Assembly (NCBI GenBank): GCA_903941145.1
Contig: CAJANQ010000002.1
Location: forward strand, 1-6,720
Direction of reading: 5' to 3'
DNA: 6,720 nucleotides
Origin: an uncultured Actinomycetes bacterium
GTDB lineage: Bacteria > Actinomycetota > Acidimicrobiia > Acidimicrobiales > Microtrichaceae
The translations under genes and the position numbers were made by a program. Shown here piece by piece: positions 6,374 to 6,720 of the stretch. Each line of letters opens with the position of its first letter. Positions within the stretch are counted from its first letter, which is position 1. The notes under the pieces were generated by a model that was not told the origin of the DNA, searched no databases, and saw only the letters and a program-made list of their open reading frames with translations.

Positions 6374-6402
6374 GTGCTCCCCCATCTCCCGAACTGTCTG
6401 CA

Positions 6403-6418
6403 CCGGTTCCCCAACCGG
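6403..6418 (-). repeat. Inverted repeat CCGGTT-4-AACCGG in the oxygenase leader
   Basis: CCGGTT (6403-6408) and AACCGG (6413-6418) are exact inverted repeats with a four-base spacer, about 30 bases before the oxygenase start. It can fold as an RNA hairpin with a GGGG loop on the minus-strand transcript, or act as a dyad operator. A further related copy, ACCGGTTCTCCA on the minus strand at 6477-6466, matches the plus-strand sequence at 6402-6413 in 11 of 12 positions. Role unknown. Confidence 0.45.
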
Positions 6419-6427
6419 CGCGACCAC

Positions 6428-6457
6428 ACCGTAGCCCTGATCCGTAAACGGTGTTCA
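6428..6457 (-). promoter_or_regulatory. Candidate promoter of the oxygenase gene
   Basis: On the minus strand TGAACA (6457-6452, four of six matches to TTGACA) and TACGGT (6433-6428, TAnnnT type) are separated by 18 bases. This would start transcription near 6421 and give a leader of about 48 bases containing the CCGGTT hairpin. Between the two boxes lies CCGTAAACGG (6442-6451), itself an inverted repeat, and CACCGT/ACGGTG arms (6427-6432 and 6448-6453) frame the spacer. The match is moderate; it is the best candidate in the spacer. Confidence 0.3.
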
Positions 6458-6476
6458 GCAGTTCGTGGAGAACCGG

Positions 6477-6720
6477 TCAGCGGGCCTTCGGGACGGGCGG
6501 GGCGGCGATCGGGGCCAGGCCCAGCGCGGCGTCGGCCATGAGCCCGCCCTGGCGGTACTGAAAGGCCGAGGCCACGCACACCAGCCAGGTCTCGTCGTCG
6601 ACCGCCCACGGCAGCGTCACGCCGAGCCGTTGCTTGGTCCACCCGGCCAGCTCGGCCGCCAGCCGGGTACGGGCGGCCGGGCTCAGGTCGCGGACCCGCA
6701 GCAGGAACGACCGCACGAGC
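6477..6720 (-). CDS. C-terminal part of a probable RDD-family membrane protein (runs off the right edge)
   Basis: The last 80 codons or so of a minus-strand gene are visible, ending at TGA 6479-6477. The frame is open to the window edge. A GTG at 6716 lies inside what looks like a conserved segment, so I treat it as internal, not as the start. The pattern RSFLLRVRDLSPAARTRLA followed by LPWAVDDETWLVCVASAFQYR matches, from memory, the cytoplasmic tail found after the membrane spans in many actinobacterial RDD-domain proteins (FLLR..DL.P.AR..LA, then a conserved FLVCVA-type segment). The RDD membrane domain itself would lie outside the window, so this is a tentative family call. The role of such proteins is poorly known. 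The final 20 residues are Ala/Pro-rich and look disordered. Confidence 0.55.
   Translation of the reverse strand, partial: LVRSFLLRVRDLSPAARTRLAAELAGWTKQRLGVTLPWAVDDETWLVCVASAFQYRQGGLMADAALGLAPIAAPPVPKAR

Larger units (their letters stand above)
6374..6476 (-). other. Leader and promoter region of the oxygenase gene, 103 bp
   Basis: No gene lies here. The spacer separates two minus-strand genes and is less GC-rich than its surroundings in the stretch 6440-6470. It contains a possible promoter, a stable short hairpin and several repeated half-sites, listed separately. No strong terminator for the upstream gene is visible: after its TGA at 6479-6477 there is no GC-rich stem followed by T residues. 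Confidence 0.6.

Noticed and set aside
3596..6541. A very long open frame on the plus strand, opposite the oxygenase and dehydrogenase genes
   Set aside because: It is the expected mirror of GC3-rich genes on the other strand: its product is an improbable mix of His, Gly, Arg, Val, Asp and Ala with no family motif, while both minus-strand genes are clear family members.
6477..6716. A complete small 79-residue gene starting at GTG 6716
   Set aside because: The GTG falls inside a segment that looks like the conserved tail of a larger protein and the frame stays open to the window edge, so a partial gene is more likely.
1..6720. CRISPR arrays, insertion sequences, tRNA or rRNA genes, toxin-antitoxin or defence genes
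   Set aside because: No regularly spaced repeats, transposase motifs, terminal inverted repeats, cloverleaf patterns or defence-type domains were seen on either strand.

Overview
The window is very GC-rich (roughly 70% or more by eye) with strong G/C preference at third codon positions, frequent GTG starts and few Shine-Dalgarno sequences. Together with the cysteine desulfurase-mnmA pair, this suggests a high-GC actinobacterium. The feel of the proteins is close to Acidimicrobiia, but the window holds no marker that settles this.

Layout from left to right: (1) the 5' end of an unrecognised gene on the minus strand, leaving the window at base 1; (2) a 60-bp divergent spacer with a hairpin; (3) one plus-strand gene (245-1120) for an unrecognised integral membrane protein with a soluble C-terminal domain; (4) a 9-bp convergent junction covered by a perfect hairpin, a probable two-way terminator; (5) a run of minus-strand genes, read right to left: the C-terminal part of a probable RDD-family membrane protein (to 6477), a carotenoid-cleavage-type oxygenase (6373-4682), an acyl-CoA dehydrogenase (4645-3419), a cysteine desulfurase (3365-2205) and mnmA (2200-1130). 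No tRNA, rRNA, CRISPR array, insertion sequence or prophage gene was seen.

The desulfurase and mnmA are separated by 4 bp and form a clear functional pair. The desulfurase draws sulfur from cysteine as a persulfide, and MnmA installs it on the wobble uridine (U34) of tRNAs for Lys, Glu and Gln. The oxygenase and the acyl-CoA dehydrogenase lie 37 bp apart on the same strand. Both are oxidative catabolic enzymes, and a shared pathway (cleavage of an apocarotenoid or stilbene-like compound, then beta-oxidation of a CoA-activated product) is possible but unproven.

Most of the window is ordinary chromosome. I found no convincing sign of a new defence, mobile or biosynthetic system. The points most worth a second look are the substrate of the oxygenase and its link to the dehydrogenase, competing hairpins in the oxygenase-dehydrogenase spacer, the repeat-rich leader of the oxygenase gene, leaderless-type promoter motifs, and the two unrecognised proteins at the left end.
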